In this document: piece by piece, positions 63,003 to 64,000 of the stretch
How the letters are laid out: every line of letters begins with the position of its first letter
Position numbering within the stretch: the stretch's first letter is position 1
Source of the DNA: Vibrio gallicus
GTDB taxonomy: Bacteria; Pseudomonadota; Gammaproteobacteria; Enterobacterales; Vibrionaceae
DNA length: 64,000 nt
Assembly: GCF_024346875.1 (NCBI RefSeq)
Contig: NZ_AP024871.1
Coordinates: forward strand, 1,488,001-1,552,000
Direction: 5' to 3'
The notes under the pieces: generated by a model
What the model was told of the DNA's origin: nothing
What the model saw: only the letters and a program-made list of their open reading frames with translations
The model's database searches: none
Translations under genes and position numbers: made by a program

Positions 63003-63287
63003 TTACAGACCGAGGTTTACTCTTTCACGAAGTTCTTTACCCGGTTTAAAGTGAGGAACGTATTTGCCCTCTAATTCAACCTGGTCGCCCGTCTTAGGGT
63101 TTCGGCCCACTCTCGGTTCACGATAGTGCAAAGAGAAGCTGCCAAAGCCTCGTATTTCGATGCGTTCACCACTTTCAAGGGTCTCTGCCATGTGTTCTAT
63201 AATATCTTTTACTGCGTCTTCAATCTCTTTAGCAGATAGATGTGTTTGTTCTGCACACAGTCTCTCTATTAATTCAGATTTAGTCAT
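63003..63287 (-). CDS. ihfB: IHF beta subunit
   Basis: IhfB pairs with IhfA to bend DNA at specific sites. The 94-residue protein has the HU/IHF motif [30 protein letters not shown], and [18 protein letters not shown] before it. Order rpsA-ihfB is standard. It lies 73 bp after rpsA and has its own terminator. Confidence 0.97.
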   Translation of the reverse strand: MTKSELIERLCAEQTHLSAKEIEDAVKDIIEHMAETLESGERIEIRGFGSFSLHYREPRVGRNPKTGDQVELEGKYVPHFKPGKELRERVNLGL

Positions 63288-63307
63288 AGTGTCCCTCTTT
63301 TAATAAT

Positions 63308-63334
63308 AAAAAAAGGGAGCCTAACGGCTCCCTC
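63308..63334 (-). terminator. Rho-independent terminator after rpsA
   Basis: On the minus strand GGGAGCC-GTTA-GGCTCCC is followed by seven T. It lies between rpsA and ihfB. Confidence 0.9.
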
Positions 63335-63360
63335 TTAGCGATTACTTAATGAATAAGTAA

Positions 63361-64000
63361 TTATTCGCCTTTCGCAGCCTTGAATGCATCAGCCATTGCA
63401 GAACCGAACGAAGACTCATCTTGCTTGTTCAGTGAAGCCATAGCTTCTTGCTCTTCCGCTTGATCTTTAGCTTTGATAGATAGGTTGATTACGCGGTTCT
63501 TACGGTCTACACCGGTGAACTTAGCTTCAACGCTATCGCCAACGCTTAGGATTAGAGACGCATCTTCAATACGGTCACGAGATACTTCAGAAGCACGGAT
63601 GTAACCTTCAACGCCGTCTACAAGTTCAATTGTAGCACCTTTTGCGTCTACTGCAGAAACAGTACCGTTAACTAGAGTACCTTTCTTGTTATCAGCTAAG
63701 TAGTTGTTGAACGGGTCGTTTTCCATTTGCTTAACGCCAAGAGAAATACGCTCACGCTCTGCATCTACTGCTAGAACTACTGCAGAGATTTCGTCGCCTT
63801 TCTTGAATTCGCGAACTGCTTCTTCACCAGTAACATTCCAAGAAATGTCAGATAGGTGAACTAGACCGTCGATGCCGCCTTCAAGACCGATGAAGATACC
63901 GAAGTCAGTGATAGACTTGATCTTACCAGTTACTTTATCGCCTTTAGCTTGCGCTTCAGCGAATGACTGCCAAGGGTTAGCTTTACACTGTTTCAGACCT
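63361..64000 (-). CDS. rpsA: 30S ribosomal protein S1, 3' part only
   Basis: RpsA binds mRNA on the 30S subunit. Only the last 213 codons are in the window; the start is beyond the right edge. Two S1 RNA-binding repeats are visible: one begins [20 protein letters not shown] and ends near [17 protein letters not shown], the next begins [17 protein letters not shown] and ends near [10 protein letters not shown]. An internal Met at 63726 is not the start. Confidence 0.97.
   Translation of the reverse strand, partial: GLKQCKANPWQSFAEAQAKGDKVTGKIKSITDFGIFIGLEGGIDGLVHLSDISWNVTGEEAVREFKKGDEISAVVLAVDAERERISLGVKQMENDPFNNYLADNKKGTLVNGTVSAVDAKGATIELVDGVEGYIRASEVSRDRIEDASLILSVGDSVEAKFTGVDRKNRVINLSIKAKDQAEEQEAMASLNKQDESSFGSAMADAFKAAKGE

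Overview
The window is a stretch of ordinary gammaproteobacterial chromosome, almost certainly from a Vibrio. Evidence for Vibrio: a quorum-regulatory Qrr small RNA with a LuxO site and a sigma-54 promoter, the torECA TMAO respiration operon, mukBEF beside cmoM and elyC, lrp divergent from ald, and bioBFCD divergent from bioA. I see no rRNA, tRNA or CRISPR array. Most genes are on the minus strand. The only mobile element I recognise is one IS605-type insertion.

Layout. 1-5.1 kb: cell envelope operon ybgC-tolQRAB-pal-cpoB (cpoB runs off the left edge). 5.3-8.4 kb: cytochrome bd oxidase cydABX with an FNR-type site upstream; ybgE is missing. 8.5-12.6 kb: Holliday junction genes ruvC, ruvA and ruvB, with a LexA-like site before ruvA, then aspS. 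12.9-14.5 kb: cmoA, the Qrr small RNA, and a previously unexplained array of imperfect tandem repeats of about 180 bp. 14.5-18.4 kb: torE-torC-torA. 18.4-20 kb: a gap with two facing DnaA boxes, a TIGR02647-like gene and an epimerase-like gene. 20-28.2 kb: mukB-mukE-mukF-cmoM, and divergent elyC. 28.2-31.3 kb: torD (unlinked from torA), purR with a PUR box, a VTT-domain membrane protein and a DUF2007 protein.

31.2-38.3 kb: an alpha/beta hydrolase, then a tight eight-gene operon (SnoaL-like, SDR, FAD oxidoreductase, DUF1365, cyclopropane-fatty-acid-synthase-like methyltransferase, DUF2878, chalcone-isomerase-like, DUF3833). Upstream of it lies a candidate ECF sigma promoter. This is the most interesting metabolic unit here: probably a membrane fatty acid modification pathway of the kind linked to singlet-oxygen (RpoE/ChrR) responses. 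38.4-44.8 kb: htpX, a 53-residue protein, and the biotin genes. 44.9-56.1 kb: an unknown membrane protein, serS, rarA, lolA, ftsK, lrp, ald, a methyltransferase and cysB. 56.3-58.9 kb: miaE and the IS605-type element (tnpA, tnpB). 58.9-64 kb: yjiG/yjiH, pyrF, lapB-lapA, ihfB and the 3' part of rpsA.

Together the window encodes housekeeping functions (envelope integrity, chromosome segregation, translation, wobble uridine modification by cmoA/cmoM, biotin) plus anaerobic and low-oxygen respiration (cyd, tor) and a quorum-sensing RNA. The regulatory sites listed were found by eye and have not been scored against matrices.
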